Origin: an uncultured Granulosicoccus sp.
Lineage (GTDB): Bacteria; Pseudomonadota; Gammaproteobacteria; Granulosicoccales; Granulosicoccaceae
Assembly: GCA_937924505.1 (NCBI GenBank)
Contig: CALDSR010000070.1
Location: 1-29,200 of the forward strand
Length of the DNA stretch: 29,200 nt
Direction of reading: 5' to 3'
This document shows positions 1-9,500 of this stretch, piece by piece; positions within the stretch are counted from its first letter, which is position 1, and each line of letters starts with the position of its first letter. The notes below the pieces were generated by a model, which worked only from the letters and a program-made list of their open reading frames with translations, had not been told where the DNA came from and ran no database searches. Made by a program: the position numbers and the translations under genes.

Positions 1-2514
1 GATGTCATGATCGTTGGTGCGGGGCCGACTGGTCTTGTTGCTGCGCGCGATGCTGCCATGCGTGGGGCTCGTGTGATACTGGCTGACGAACAGCAAGAAT
101 TCGGTGGTTCCTTATTGCACTCGCGTCAGGATATCGATGGCAAGCCTGCGATGGAATGGGTTGAAGACATCATTACCGAGCTCAAGCGCAACGATAATGT
201 TCTGCTGCTGCCACGAACCACCGTCAATGGCTACCATGATCATAACTTTCTGACTGCACGAGAACGGCTGACCGATCATCGCGTGATCAGTACAGCGGGC
301 AAGGTTGTTCGCCAGCGTATGCACAAGATCCGAGCCGCTAGCGTGGTCCTTGCCACGGGTGCACATGAACGACCCTTGGTGTATGCGAACAATGATTTGC
401 CGGGGTGTTTTACCTGTTCAGCCGTATCAACCTATATACAGCGTTTTGCAGTAATTCCCGGCAAGAAACTGGTCGTGATGACGACGAATGATAGCGGGTA
501 TCAGTCGGCGATCGACTGGCATGATGCCGGGCGCGAAGTAATCGCCATTGTCGATACCCGAAAATCTCCCGAAGGCAGTGTGCTTGAACTGGCGGCTGAG
601 AAGGGGATTCAGGTCATGACTGGTTCTGCGGTGATTGAGGTCAAGGGACGCAAGCATGTGCGCGGCGTTGTTATCGCGCCAATCAATGCACCGGGTACTT
701 TCGTGACGGGTGAAACCCTTCATGTTGAATGCGACACTGTTGCGTCAAGTGGGGGTTGGAGTCCGGCGGTTCATTTGTCTTGTCACACAGGAAGTCGGCC
801 CGTTTGGAACGAAGAAATCCTCGGTTTTATTCCGGGACCGACGACAGAGCAACGGTTTGAAGCTGGCGCGGTTAATGGGCAACAGACACTGGCCGCCTGT
901 TTGGCTGATGGCGTTAAGGTGGCAGCCGATGCCAGTTCAGCGGTGGGATTCGGTAAAGATCTAACCACAACACTGCCAGCGACCCGCGGTGCCAACGACA
1001 TTATCAGCGAGCCAATGCCCTTGTATCTGGTGCCGCACGTCAAACCCGCAAGTCGTGCACCGAAGCAGTTTGTTGACATGCAAAATGATGTCACTGCCGC
1101 GGGCATCGAGATGACGACCCGCGAAGGCTTTGAATCGATCGAACACGTCAAGCGATATACCGCTCTGGGGTTTGGTACGGACCAGGGCAAGACCGGCAAT
1201 ATCAATGGCATGGCGATCGTCGCCAAGTCGCTCGGTAAAAGTATCAGTGAGACGGGTACCACCGTTTTTCGGCCCAATTACACACCGGTGAGTTTCGGTG
1301 TGGTGGCGGGGGCGCATACGGATATTCTGTTCGAGCCAAAACGATTCACCCCCCTGCATGAATGGCACATGGAAGCGGGTGCTGAATTTGAGAATGTCGG
1401 GCAGTGGAAACGCCCCTGGTATTTTCCAGTCGGCAACGAAAGTATGCAGGAAGCGCTAAAACGTGAACAACTGGCGACGCGTAACGGGGTTGGTATTCTG
1501 GATGCGTCGACGCTTGGCAAGATCGATATTCAAGGTAAGGATGCGCGAGAATTTCTCGGGCGCGTTTATACCAATGCCTGGGAGAAGCTCGGCATTGGTC
1601 GTTGCCGTTATGGCCTGATGTGCGGCGAAGACGGCATGGTTATGGATGATGGTGTGACTTCTTGTCTTGCCGATAACCATTTTCTGATGACAACCACGTC
1701 TGGCGGTGCAGCGCATGTACTGTCGTGGTTGGAGATCTATCACCAGACTGAATGGCCTGAGCTGGAGGTTTTCTTTACCAGCGTGACCGACGAATGGGCA
1801 ACCATGTCGATAGCGGGTCCCGATAGTCGAAAGTTATTGAGTGAGCTGACCGATATTGACCTGGCACCGGACGCCTTTAAGTTCATGGACTGGCGTGAAG
1901 GCAAGGTTGCTGATATTTCCGCTCGCGTCTTCCGTATCTCTTTCACGGGTGACCTGTCCTATGAGATCAACGTCCCGGCGCATTATGGCTTGCATGTCTG
2001 GAGGGCATTGTTCAAAGCGGGTGAGAAGTACAACTTGACACCATATGGCACGGAAACCATGCATATACTGCGTGCCGAAAAAGGATTTGTCATTGTCGGT
2101 CAGGATACCGATGGGTCGGTGACTCCGATTGATCTTGATCACGGCTGGGCTGTTGCCAATAACAAACCCTTCAGCTTTATTGGTAAACGCGGCATGCATC
2201 GTGCCGATTGTTTGCGACAGGATCGTAAACAATTGGTCGGCTTGAAGACGGTTGATCCAGAGGCTGTCTTACCCGAAGGCGCACAGGCCGTATTTACACC
2301 TGATCAAGCTATTCCCATGTCGATGGTCGGCCATGTGACATCCAGCTACCACAGTGCGTTTCTTGATCGTAGTATTGCCTTGGGCCTGATCAGAGGTGGC
2401 TTGAATAAAAAAGGTGAATCGGTCTTTTTTCCATTAGCCAATGGCAAGACGATCGAAGCGCTTATCTGTGATCCAGTGTTTGTGGATCCGGATGGCAAGC
2501 GGCAAAAGGCATAG
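1..2514 (+). CDS. soxA: Sarcosine oxidase alpha subunit, 5'-truncated by the window edge
   Basis: The large subunit of heterotetrameric sarcosine oxidase, a cytoplasmic enzyme that demethylates sarcosine to glycine, passing the C1 unit to tetrahydrofolate and making H2O2. The frame is open from base 1; the ATG at base 7 is internal, because a dinucleotide-binding loop GAGPTG follows it at once, whereas family members (about 1000 residues) carry some 160 residues before this point. The visible 837 residues hold an N-terminal FAD/NAD Rossmann fold, a second Rossmann half near residues 150-185, the SoxA-specific middle region to about 445, and a C-terminal aminomethyltransferase-like (GCV_T) folate-binding domain from about 450 to the end. 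soxG follows after 5 bases. soxB and soxD should lie just upstream, outside the window. Identity rests on domain order, characteristic sequence and the soxG neighbour. Confidence 0.95.
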   Translation, partial: DVMIVGAGPTGLVAARDAAMRGARVILADEQQEFGGSLLHSRQDIDGKPAMEWVEDIITELKRNDNVLLLPRTTVNGYHDHNFLTARERLTDHRVISTAGKVVRQRMHKIRAASVVLATGAHERPLVYANNDLPGCFTCSAVSTYIQRFAVIPGKKLVVMTTNDSGYQSAIDWHDAGREVIAIVDTRKSPEGSVLELAAEKGIQVMTGSAVIEVKGRKHVRGVVIAPINAPGTFVTGETLHVECDTVASSGGWSPAVHLSCHTGSRPVWNEEILGFIPGPTTEQRFEAGAVNGQQTLAACLADGVKVAADASSAVGFGKDLTTTLPATRGANDIISEPMPLYLVPHVKPASRAPKQFVDMQNDVTAAGIEMTTREGFESIEHVKRYTALGFGTDQGKTGNINGMAIVAKSLGKSISETGTTVFRPNYTPVSFGVVAGAHTDILFEPKRFTPLHEWHMEAGAEFENVGQWKRPWYFPVGNESMQEALKREQLATRNGVGILDASTLGKIDIQGKDAREFLGRVYTNAWEKLGIGRCRYGLMCGEDGMVMDDGVTSCLADNHFLMTTTSGGAAHVLSWLEIYHQTEWPELEVFFTSVTDEWATMSIAGPDSRKLLSELTDIDLAPDAFKFMDWREGKVADISARVFRISFTGDLSYEINVPAHYGLHVWRALFKAGEKYNLTPYGTETMHILRAEKGFVIVGQDTDGSVTPIDLDHGWAVANNKPFSFIGKRGMHRADCLRQDRKQLVGLKTVDPEAVLPEGAQAVFTPDQAIPMSMVGHVTSSYHSAFLDRSIALGLIRGGLNKKGESVFFPLANGKTIEALICDPVFVDPDGKRQKA

Positions 2515-2519
2515 ATGAA

Positions 2520-3134
2520 GTGAAAGCCATGAAAAATAGTAAGCGCACCCCCTGGTCCCATGTGGGCGATCAACTCCGCAAGCCACGATCCATTGCTGAG
2601 ACTATTGCCGATGGTGTGCATTTGCGCGAAATCGACAGCGGCATCCTGACGCTCAGAGCCGCATCCGGTGCGCCGGCTTTGAGCAACGCGCTGAATAAAA
2701 CGCTTGGTTTGGATTTGCCGGAGAGATTGGCATGGACAGCTGGCAAGGGTCATGCGATCTATTGGATGTCTCCTGATGAATGGCTGCTGAGCTGCCCTTA
2801 TGATGTGGTTGATCCGTTGGCCGCTTACTTGAGATCGGCGACAGCGTCGCAGCATGTGGCGATCGTTAATGTCAGTAGCGCTTATTGCCAGTTGAATATC
2901 TGTGGTAATCATGCGGTTGATGTATTGAAAAAAAGTACCGCCTACGATGTACATGATCGCAATTTCCCAAAAGGCAAGGTGGTCAACACGACATTCGCCA
3001 AGGCGCAGGCAACCCTTGCTGCGATCGATCAGGACAACTACCAGTTGTTCGTTCGACGAAGCTTTGCTGATTATTTATGGTTGTGGCTGCAGCGATCTGC
3101 CAGAGAGTTTGGACTCGATGTCGAGACCGCTTGA
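2520..3134 (+). CDS. soxG: Sarcosine oxidase gamma subunit
   Basis: The gamma subunit of heterotetrameric sarcosine oxidase, itself distantly similar to the GcvT fold and needed for the assembled enzyme. The 204-residue length is normal for the family, and the central stretches WMSPDEWLL and VNVSSAYCQL and the C-terminal FADYLWLWLQRSA match the family pattern. It begins 5 bases after the soxA stop. The start is either GTG 2520 or ATG 2529. The GTG has an AAAGG-like site about 10 bases upstream and the ATG has no clear site, so I prefer GTG. A two-codon reading frame (ATG AAG TGA, 2515-2523) lies across the junction and may help ribosomes restart. The 3' end overlaps the next gene by 17 bases, so the product is very probably co-expressed with it. 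Confidence 0.92.
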   Translation: MKAMKNSKRTPWSHVGDQLRKPRSIAETIADGVHLREIDSGILTLRAASGAPALSNALNKTLGLDLPERLAWTAGKGHAIYWMSPDEWLLSCPYDVVDPLAAYLRSATASQHVAIVNVSSAYCQLNICGNHAVDVLKKSTAYDVHDRNFPKGKVVNTTFAKAQATLAAIDQDNYQLFVRRSFADYLWLWLQRSAREFGLDVETA

Positions 3135-4239
3135 CGGTATCCTGGTCGTCGCGATCGAACAGGCGGTCGCCGCTCCACTTTGCACATCGCGAATGATCGA
3201 TGCTGGTGCACGTGTCATCAAGGTCGAACGGGCAGGCGGCGACTTCGCCCGGTTTTATGATGCTGCGGCGCAAGGGGACAGTAGCTACTTTGCCTGGAAC
3301 AATCCGGGCAAGGAATCCATTGTTCTGGATATCACCGATCAAAATGATGCCGCCTTGTTGCATCGGATGATCGAGGCAGCCGACGTGCTGGTGCAGAATT
3401 TAAGTCCTGGTGCATTGGATCGTCGCGGGTTTGATAGAGCATCGCTGACGGCAAAAAATTCTCAATTGATCACGTGTAATATCTCTGGATATGGCAATCG
3501 GGAAGCGGTCAAAGGTATGAAAGCCTATGACTTGCTGGTGCAAGCGGAGTCAGGATTGATATCAATCTCGGGTGGTCCGGGTGAACTGGGTCGTATCGGG
3601 ATTTCACTGTGTGATATCGGCGCGGGTGTCACGGCCTACGCGGCCATTCTTGAGGCCTTGCTGCTTAGAGCTCGCACGCAAGCCGGTAGCGAGGTCAATG
3701 TATCCTTGTTCGATGTAGCCGCTGAGTGGATGAGTGTGCCTTATATACATGCGAGCAATGGCGAAGGTTCCCCACCGCGTGCGGGTTTGCGGCATCCTTC
3801 CATCGCACCGTACGGCGCGTTTGCAGACAAGGAGGGCACACTGACGCTGCTGTCTATTCAGAACGAGCGTGAATGGCATCGTTTGTGTCGTGATGTACTT
3901 GAACTTGATCACTTGTGTACCGACGAAAGATACGCCAGCAATGTGTTGCGTGTAAAAAACAGGGATGCGCTCGAGGCTGAGATAAATGCGGCGACGCGCA
4001 AGCTCAGCACGCTTGACTTCCGACTGGCGCTGAACGATGCGTCTATTGCTTATGGTGCAGTAAACACGGTCGAAGAGCTTCTTCGCCACCCAGCACTTCG
4101 TACCAGAGATGTGATCAATTCTCACGAGCACATTGTCACAATTCCTGCGCATCCCTGTGTATCGGTTGATTCGCAGCCGAGCAGAGAAATCCCGAGGCTC
4201 GATCAACACGGGGCGGCCTTGCGCAAGGAATTCGCTTAA
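3118..4239 (+). CDS. Class III (CaiB/BaiF, formyl-CoA transferase family) CoA-transferase
   Basis: A cytoplasmic enzyme of the family III CoA-transferases, which move CoA between carboxylic acids. The 373 residues begin with the usual nucleotide-side strand (GILVVAIEQAVAAPLCTSR). The expected catalytic aspartate is D138 in the motif KAYDLLVQAESGL, where the family forms an aspartyl-CoA intermediate. The reading frame is open further upstream to 2947, but that part only shadows soxG; the homologous region starts just after ATG 3118, which overlaps soxG by 17 bases. The length is slightly short compared with the usual 390-430. The substrate cannot be read from the sequence. Position in a sarcosine oxidase operon is not the textbook layout, so a role in breakdown of a methylated amine or betaine-derived acid is only an inference. 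Confidence 0.88.
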   Translation: MSRPLDGILVVAIEQAVAAPLCTSRMIDAGARVIKVERAGGDFARFYDAAAQGDSSYFAWNNPGKESIVLDITDQNDAALLHRMIEAADVLVQNLSPGALDRRGFDRASLTAKNSQLITCNISGYGNREAVKGMKAYDLLVQAESGLISISGGPGELGRIGISLCDIGAGVTAYAAILEALLLRARTQAGSEVNVSLFDVAAEWMSVPYIHASNGEGSPPRAGLRHPSIAPYGAFADKEGTLTLLSIQNEREWHRLCRDVLELDHLCTDERYASNVLRVKNRDALEAEINAATRKLSTLDFRLALNDASIAYGAVNTVEELLRHPALRTRDVINSHEHIVTIPAHPCVSVDSQPSREIPRLDQHGAALRKEFA

Positions 4240-4273
4240 GGTCATAATTGACCCGTAAATCTCCGAGTTCACC

Positions 4274-4278
4274 AGGAG
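4274..4278 (+). promoter_or_regulatory. Ribosome-binding site setting the start at 4284
   Basis: An AGGAG motif ends 5 bases before ATG 4284. It decides between this ATG and an in-frame TTG at 4248 that has no such motif. Confidence 0.7.
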
Positions 4279-4283
4279 CGATC

Positions 4284-5216
4284 ATGCCTGCGATGTCCAC
4301 CTCTGCCTCGATCGACATCCGATCACCGTTGCCGGATATTCATAAAGCACTGACCGACTTCACTACGTGGCCGGTATGGTCACCGTGGTTGTATACCGAA
4401 CCGGATGCAAAGGTCGATTTTGTGGGTGTCGCGGCTGAACCCGGTCATGGGTATCGTTGGCAAGGTCGAAAGGTTGGCGAGGGTTCAATGTCGCTTCTCA
4501 GTAGCGATAGCAGTCAGATTCATTGCCTGCTGAATTTTATCAAACCGTTCAAATCCAACGCGAAAGTCAGCTTTGAATTGGAAGAGCAAGCTGATGCATC
4601 AAATCGTGTCACCTGGAGGATGGATAGTCAGTTGCCATTTTTCCTGTTCTTCATGAAAGGCACGATGAGCGCTTTTATTCGCTCAGACTTCACCCGCGGT
4701 TTACGCTTGTTAAAGGATTATCTCGAAAACGGGGCGGTGCATTCTGCAACGACCAGTGACGGTATTGTTGATGTTGAGGCGCGACAGTTCGTCGGCCTCG
4801 CGGCAGAGACGACAATGGCCGATATGGAATCGTCGATGCATGCAAGCTTTAGTCAGTTGATGCCGGCAATGCGGGAAGCGGGGATCGCGTCAGCAGGTCC
4901 TGCCATGGCGCAATACGATCACTTTGACATCAAGGCAAGTCGTTGCCGGTATGTCGCTGGCTTTACGACCCGTGATGCCGAAGATATAGCCCCCCCCGCA
5001 CTGATTCGTGAAATTCCCGCCTGCCGTGCACTCAAGCTCACACACACCGGTCGTTACGAACATCTGGGTAATGCCTGGAGTGCTGGCATGATCAGTTTAC
5101 GCGCAGACAGTGAAAAAGCGTCCAGGTCCATCAAGCCGTTCGAGATTTATCTTAACGATCCGGATACAACCGATGCTGCGCACCTGATAACAGAGCTATA
5201 TCTGCCGATACGTTGA
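4284..5216 (+). CDS. SRPBCC-domain protein fused to a GyrI-like effector-binding domain
   Basis: A 310-residue cytoplasmic protein with two ligand-binding folds. Residues about 8-150 look like an SRPBCC/START-type cavity: an early IDIRSPLPDIHKALTDF stretch, then WPVWSPW, a repeated beta pattern and a C-terminal helix with FTRGLRLLKDYLE. Residues about 165-310 look like a GyrI/Rob effector-binding domain: FVGLAAETTMADME at the start, a middle strand ASRCRYVAGF, and a C-terminal PFEIYLNDPDTTD..LITELYLPI typical of this fold. No DNA-binding domain is present, so it is not a Rob-type regulator by itself. It lies 44 bases after the CoA-transferase on the same strand, probably in the same transcript. 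The ligand is unknown. An alternative reading is a general stress or lipid-binding protein. Confidence 0.75.
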   Translation: MPAMSTSASIDIRSPLPDIHKALTDFTTWPVWSPWLYTEPDAKVDFVGVAAEPGHGYRWQGRKVGEGSMSLLSSDSSQIHCLLNFIKPFKSNAKVSFELEEQADASNRVTWRMDSQLPFFLFFMKGTMSAFIRSDFTRGLRLLKDYLENGAVHSATTSDGIVDVEARQFVGLAAETTMADMESSMHASFSQLMPAMREAGIASAGPAMAQYDHFDIKASRCRYVAGFTTRDAEDIAPPALIREIPACRALKLTHTGRYEHLGNAWSAGMISLRADSEKASRSIKPFEIYLNDPDTTDAAHLITELYLPIR

Positions 5217-5228
5217 TGCCCTGAGGGT

Positions 5229-5258
5229 TTGGGCTAACCGTCGTGCTTGCGGTATGAT
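5229..5258 (+). promoter_or_regulatory. Possible sigma70 promoter of the solute-binding protein gene
   Basis: A TATGAT (5253-5258) sits 18 bases after a weak TTGGGC (5229-5234), giving a predicted start about 30 bases before ATG 5296. The -35 is poor, so this is tentative. Confidence 0.3.
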
Positions 5259-5295
5259 TGGCCCACCAAAAACTGTATTTTCGGGAGAAAATCGA

Positions 5296-6513
5296 ATGTC
5301 TGCTAGAACAACTCGTGCGCTGGTTCGCACTTTATCAGCTGTCGCGGTTGCGTCAGCGCTCGGAGCCGGGATGACGACCGCTTATGCGGCTGATACGGTC
5401 AAGGTTGGCATCATGATGGGCTTCACGGGGCCTATTGAGTCACTGACTCCAGCAATGGCGGCTGGCGTAGAGGCGGCGTTTGCTGAAGCTAACGAAAGTG
5501 GCGACTTGCTCGACGGCACGCAGATTGAGGCCGTGCGAGCTGACAGTACCTGTGTCGATGCAGGTGCTGCGACAGCGGCGGCTGAACGGTTGGTAACCTC
5601 GGACAATATCGTTGCGATGGTTGGCGCTGATTGTTCAGGTGTCACGATTGCCACGGTAAACAATGTAGCGGTGGCCAATGGCCTTGCGATGGTTTCGCCA
5701 TCAGCAACATCACCAGCGCTGACCAGCATCGAAGACAATGGCTTGTTTTTCCGAACGGCACCATCTGACGCTCGGCAAGGTCAGGTCCTGGCCGACATCC
5801 TGAACGACCGTGGTGTTAAATCGGTTGCCGTCACTTACACCAATAATGACTACGGCAAAGGTCTTGCTGATGCATTTGAAGGTGCTTACGTTGCATCCGG
5901 TGGCAAAGTCGAGATTGTCGCGGCGCATGAAGACGGTAAAGCGGATTACACAGCTGAAGTTGCAGCACTGTCTGCATCTGGCGCCTCTGATCTCGTTGTA
6001 TTAGGTTACGTGGATCAGGGCGGCAAGGGAATCATCCAGGCATCGCTCGACACCGATGCATTCGAAAACTACTACGGTGGTGACGGCATGGTCGGTAACT
6101 CGATCATCGAAGCACTGGGTGATGGCGTTGAAGGCATGGTGACTTCATTGCCAGGTATAGATTCTCCTGGTTCGCAGGCTTTCCCGGCACTCATGGAAGC
6201 TGCTGGCATTGAAGTGGGCCCATTCGTACCGGAATCTTATGATGCGGCTGCGCTGATTATTCTCGCGATGCAAAAAGCAGGTTCAGCGGAGCGTAGTGCA
6301 ATTGCCGGTGCGATTCTCGATGTGGCAAACGGACCTGGGGAGCCAATCCTCCCGGGTGAAATTGCCAAGGGTTTGAAGATTCTCGCCGATGGTGGTGAGG
6401 TTGATTACGTCGGTGCCAGCGCGGTAGAACTGTCCGATGTGGGTGACACTGCAGGTTCCTACAAGGAGCAAGTCATTAAAGGCGGTGAGTACGAAGTCGT
6501 CGGCTATCGCTAA
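5296..6513 (+). CDS. Branched-chain amino-acid-type ABC transporter substrate-binding protein (LivJ family)
   Basis: A secreted periplasmic type-I binding protein (Peripla_BP_6/LivJ family) that would deliver an amino acid, amide or similar ligand to an ABC importer. ATG 5296 is chosen over the upstream in-frame ATG 5254 because GGGAG lies 8 bases before it and a clean signal peptide follows: basic start, hydrophobic core, and cleavage predicted after AYA at residue 31. The mature protein opens with VKVGIMMGFTGPIESL, the first strand and ligand loop of the family. C86 and C113 are spaced like the LivJ disulphide. Total length 405 is normal. No livHMGF genes are in the window, so its transporter partners must be elsewhere. 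The preceding sarcosine genes hint at a methylated amine or amino acid ligand, which is inference. Confidence 0.9.
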   Translation: MSARTTRALVRTLSAVAVASALGAGMTTAYAADTVKVGIMMGFTGPIESLTPAMAAGVEAAFAEANESGDLLDGTQIEAVRADSTCVDAGAATAAAERLVTSDNIVAMVGADCSGVTIATVNNVAVANGLAMVSPSATSPALTSIEDNGLFFRTAPSDARQGQVLADILNDRGVKSVAVTYTNNDYGKGLADAFEGAYVASGGKVEIVAAHEDGKADYTAEVAALSASGASDLVVLGYVDQGGKGIIQASLDTDAFENYYGGDGMVGNSIIEALGDGVEGMVTSLPGIDSPGSQAFPALMEAAGIEVGPFVPESYDAAALIILAMQKAGSAERSAIAGAILDVANGPGEPILPGEIAKGLKILADGGEVDYVGASAVELSDVGDTAGSYKEQVIKGGEYEVVGYR

Positions 6514-6538
6514 AGCATGCCCTTCTAGCTGGAACTCG

Positions 6539-6568
6539 AAAACGCCGGGCTCAACCCCGGCGTTTTTT
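6539..6568 (+). terminator. Rho-independent terminator after the solute-binding protein gene
   Basis: An 11-base stem (AAAACGCCGGG at 6539-6549 with CCCGGCGTTTT at 6556-6566) with a six-base loop runs into a six-T tract at 6563-6568. On the opposite strand the stem is followed by four Ts, so it may also stop transcripts of the convergent kinase gene, which ends at 6573. Confidence 0.9.
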
Positions 6569-6572
6569 ATTA

Positions 6573-9500
6573 TCAACTCGCTTTGCGCAGGTTTGAAACA
6601 CCGGCATCCGTTAGTTGGCGAATGACGTTTTCCAGTAACTCCGGATCGATTGGCTTGGTAACGTAGTCATCCATGCCGGCGTTGATACACTTTTCCCGAT
6701 CACCTTTGACAGCGTTAGCGGTTAACGCAATGATAGGCATACGTCCCGTATAGCTTCCAGTGTCATTGCGCTCTTCACGCTTACGCCATTCACGCGTTGC
6801 CTCAAAACCATCCATGACCGGCATCTGATTGTCCATTAGTACGACGTCGATACCGCCTTTATTCAATTCCTCAAGACCTTCCTTGCCATCATTTGCGGTT
6901 CGGACTTCAAAGCCCATGCTGGCAAGCAGTTCCTCGGCAACCAATTGGTTTATCGGGTTATCCTCTACAAGGAGAACGGTTATGGATCGATCACTGGTGT
7001 GCGGTATGTCGACCCGAGACTTATCGGCGGATTGAATGCTGACTGCAGACTGCTCAACGTCGTGCTTGTCGACAAGAACATCTGACAGGGTATCGAACAA
7101 ACGGGATGCTCTAAGTGGTTTGGTGATATAGCCGTCAAGGCCGATGTCGCTACGTTGATCCGTCATCACCGCCTGATCAATGGATGTCAACATGACAAGG
7201 CCTGTATTGTCAAAATCGGGATTCGCGCGAATTTTCTCGGTTAGCTGACCGCCGTCCATCTCTGGCATATGAAAGTCGAGCAACGCCAGATCATAGGCGT
7301 GGCCCTCATCAATCGCTCGTTGCATGGCGATCAAAGCGTCTTGCGCATTCTCTGCCGTGTCGACCGTCAAACCCTGTGGTGTTAGCAGCCCTTGTAATAG
7401 TTCAAGGTTTACCTTGTGATCGTCAACTGCGAGGATACGCATACCTCGGACAGAGTCGGGCAGGGAAGCCGTCGCTTCCGGTTGATCTGTTTTACCGATA
7501 GGCAAGGCAAGATCGACTTGAAAAACCGTTCCTTTGCCAAGCTTGCTGGCGACATTGATACGCCCGTTCATCAGTTCGACCAGCTGACGACTGATCGTCA
7601 GTCCGAGCCCGGTACCGCCAAACTTGCGAGTCGTTGACGTATCTGCTTGAGTAAACGCTTGAAACAAGTTTTCTATCGCCTTGGCTGGAATGCCTACGCC
7701 GGTGTCAGCGATGCGAAAGCGTAAGTGTGCCAGTCCGGATTTGGCACGAACCAGAGAAGTCTCGATGGTAATTGTCCCCGTGTCAGTAAATTTCACGGCA
7801 TTGTTGACAAGATTGATCAGTATTTGCCGGATACGCTCAGAGTCACCGACTATACGATTTGGCACTCCGGTTCGGGTAATATTGATCAGCTCAAGGTTTT
7901 TTGATAATGCCTGCGGTGCGAACATCTCCGCAACATCTGCGAGCATGTCAGGCAAAGAGAATTCAGCTGCTTCGAGCTCAATCTTTCCAGCTTCTATCTT
8001 GGATACATCCAGAATACTGTTGATAACACTTAACAGTGCTTCGGCTGACGTACTGGCTATATCGGTGTAGCGTTGTTGCTGTTGATCAAGGGATGTGCGA
8101 GACAATAGCTCAAGCATGCCTGTTACACCGTTAAGGGGCGTACGAATTTCGTGGCTCATGTTGGCGAGAAATTCACTCTTCGCACGGCTTGCTTCTTCAG
8201 CCGATTCCTTTTCGATGATCAATTGCGCATTGGCTTTCTTGTCACTGATATCAATCAATGAGGCAAGGTAGCATTCGGGTTGTTCATCAGTAGCATTGAT
8301 GTAGCGTACTGTCAAAGCAGCATGCAAGGTTTTGTCTGCTTCCGTGCGGGTGAATTCAAGCTCCACACCTGGATTTTCGCTATTTTCCTCAAGCTTTTGC
8401 GCCAGTACGTGAAGTTGCTGGCATTGAGGGATATTTGAATCCTTTAACCATTGTCCAGATTTCACGATCAGTTCGTCTGCCGACTGGTAACCGAGAATAC
8501 GAACGGCAGCAGGATTGGCTTTAACGATCCGGCCAGTGGTTGAAAACTGGATAATGCCTTGATAGGCATTTTCAAAGATGAACTGAAATTTGCTTGCGGC
8601 TTGAAGCTGGGCGTAGGCTTCTTCGCGAGTTTGTATCTCGAGTCTGACCCGGTCCAGCACGCTATTGTATTCGGTTGCGATCTGGCCAATTTCGGTGTGC
8701 GGATCAACACGAACATTGTGGCTGAAATCGCCAGTTTGTTGCCCGCGCAATTCAACCAGCAGGTCCAGGAGTTCTGTCGATGCATTATGTTCACTGATAT
8801 TCAGACCTTCTATTTCATCGCTGGCACTGACGCGTAATGGGAAGAATCGATTGAGTGTATGCAGGAAAATAAAACCTGCACCAAAAGCCCAGACTGCCAC
8901 CACCGCAACGCCACTTAACTGCGCGCCAAATTGCTGCAGGCGAGAAAGTCCGAGCGGGAACCCACTTGTGTCACCGAGAACGGCAATCATCAGCGTTCCG
9001 ACGATCCCTGCCACTGCATGGGCAGGAAACGCGCTGATGACATCGTCAATCTTGTACTTCTCAAGAAGATGCGTCGCGGCATGGCAGGCGAGCGCGGACA
9101 GCGCACCGACGATCAAGGCATCAACCGTGGAAAACAGATGGCATCCTGCCGTGATACCAACCAGACCTGCAATCGTACCGTTTAATGACGCACTGATATT
9201 CGCTTTATTTGTCCTCATCCAGGCCGTGATTACCAGTGTCAAGCCACCGACTGCTGCGGATAGACTGGTATTGATGACAACCTTGGCGATATCGGCGTCA
9301 TAACCCAACGCACTCCCCCCATTGAAACCGAACCAGCCAAACCAGAGCACGAGTACGCCACCGGTGGCGACTGGGTAGTTACTTCCTCGTATGGGTTTCT
9401 CACTGTCGTCAAACCGTCCAATGCGCGGACCTATGACCAGTACAGCTGCCAATGCAACCCAACCGCCTACACCATGCACGACGGTGCCTCCAGCGAAATC

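Noticed and set aside
783..1277. 164-residue minus-strand frame inside soxA
   Set aside because: It is a shadow of the well-conserved soxA frame without a motif of its own.
2947..3117. Upstream extension of the CoA-transferase frame
   Set aside because: It shadows soxG in another frame and lies before the family N-terminus.
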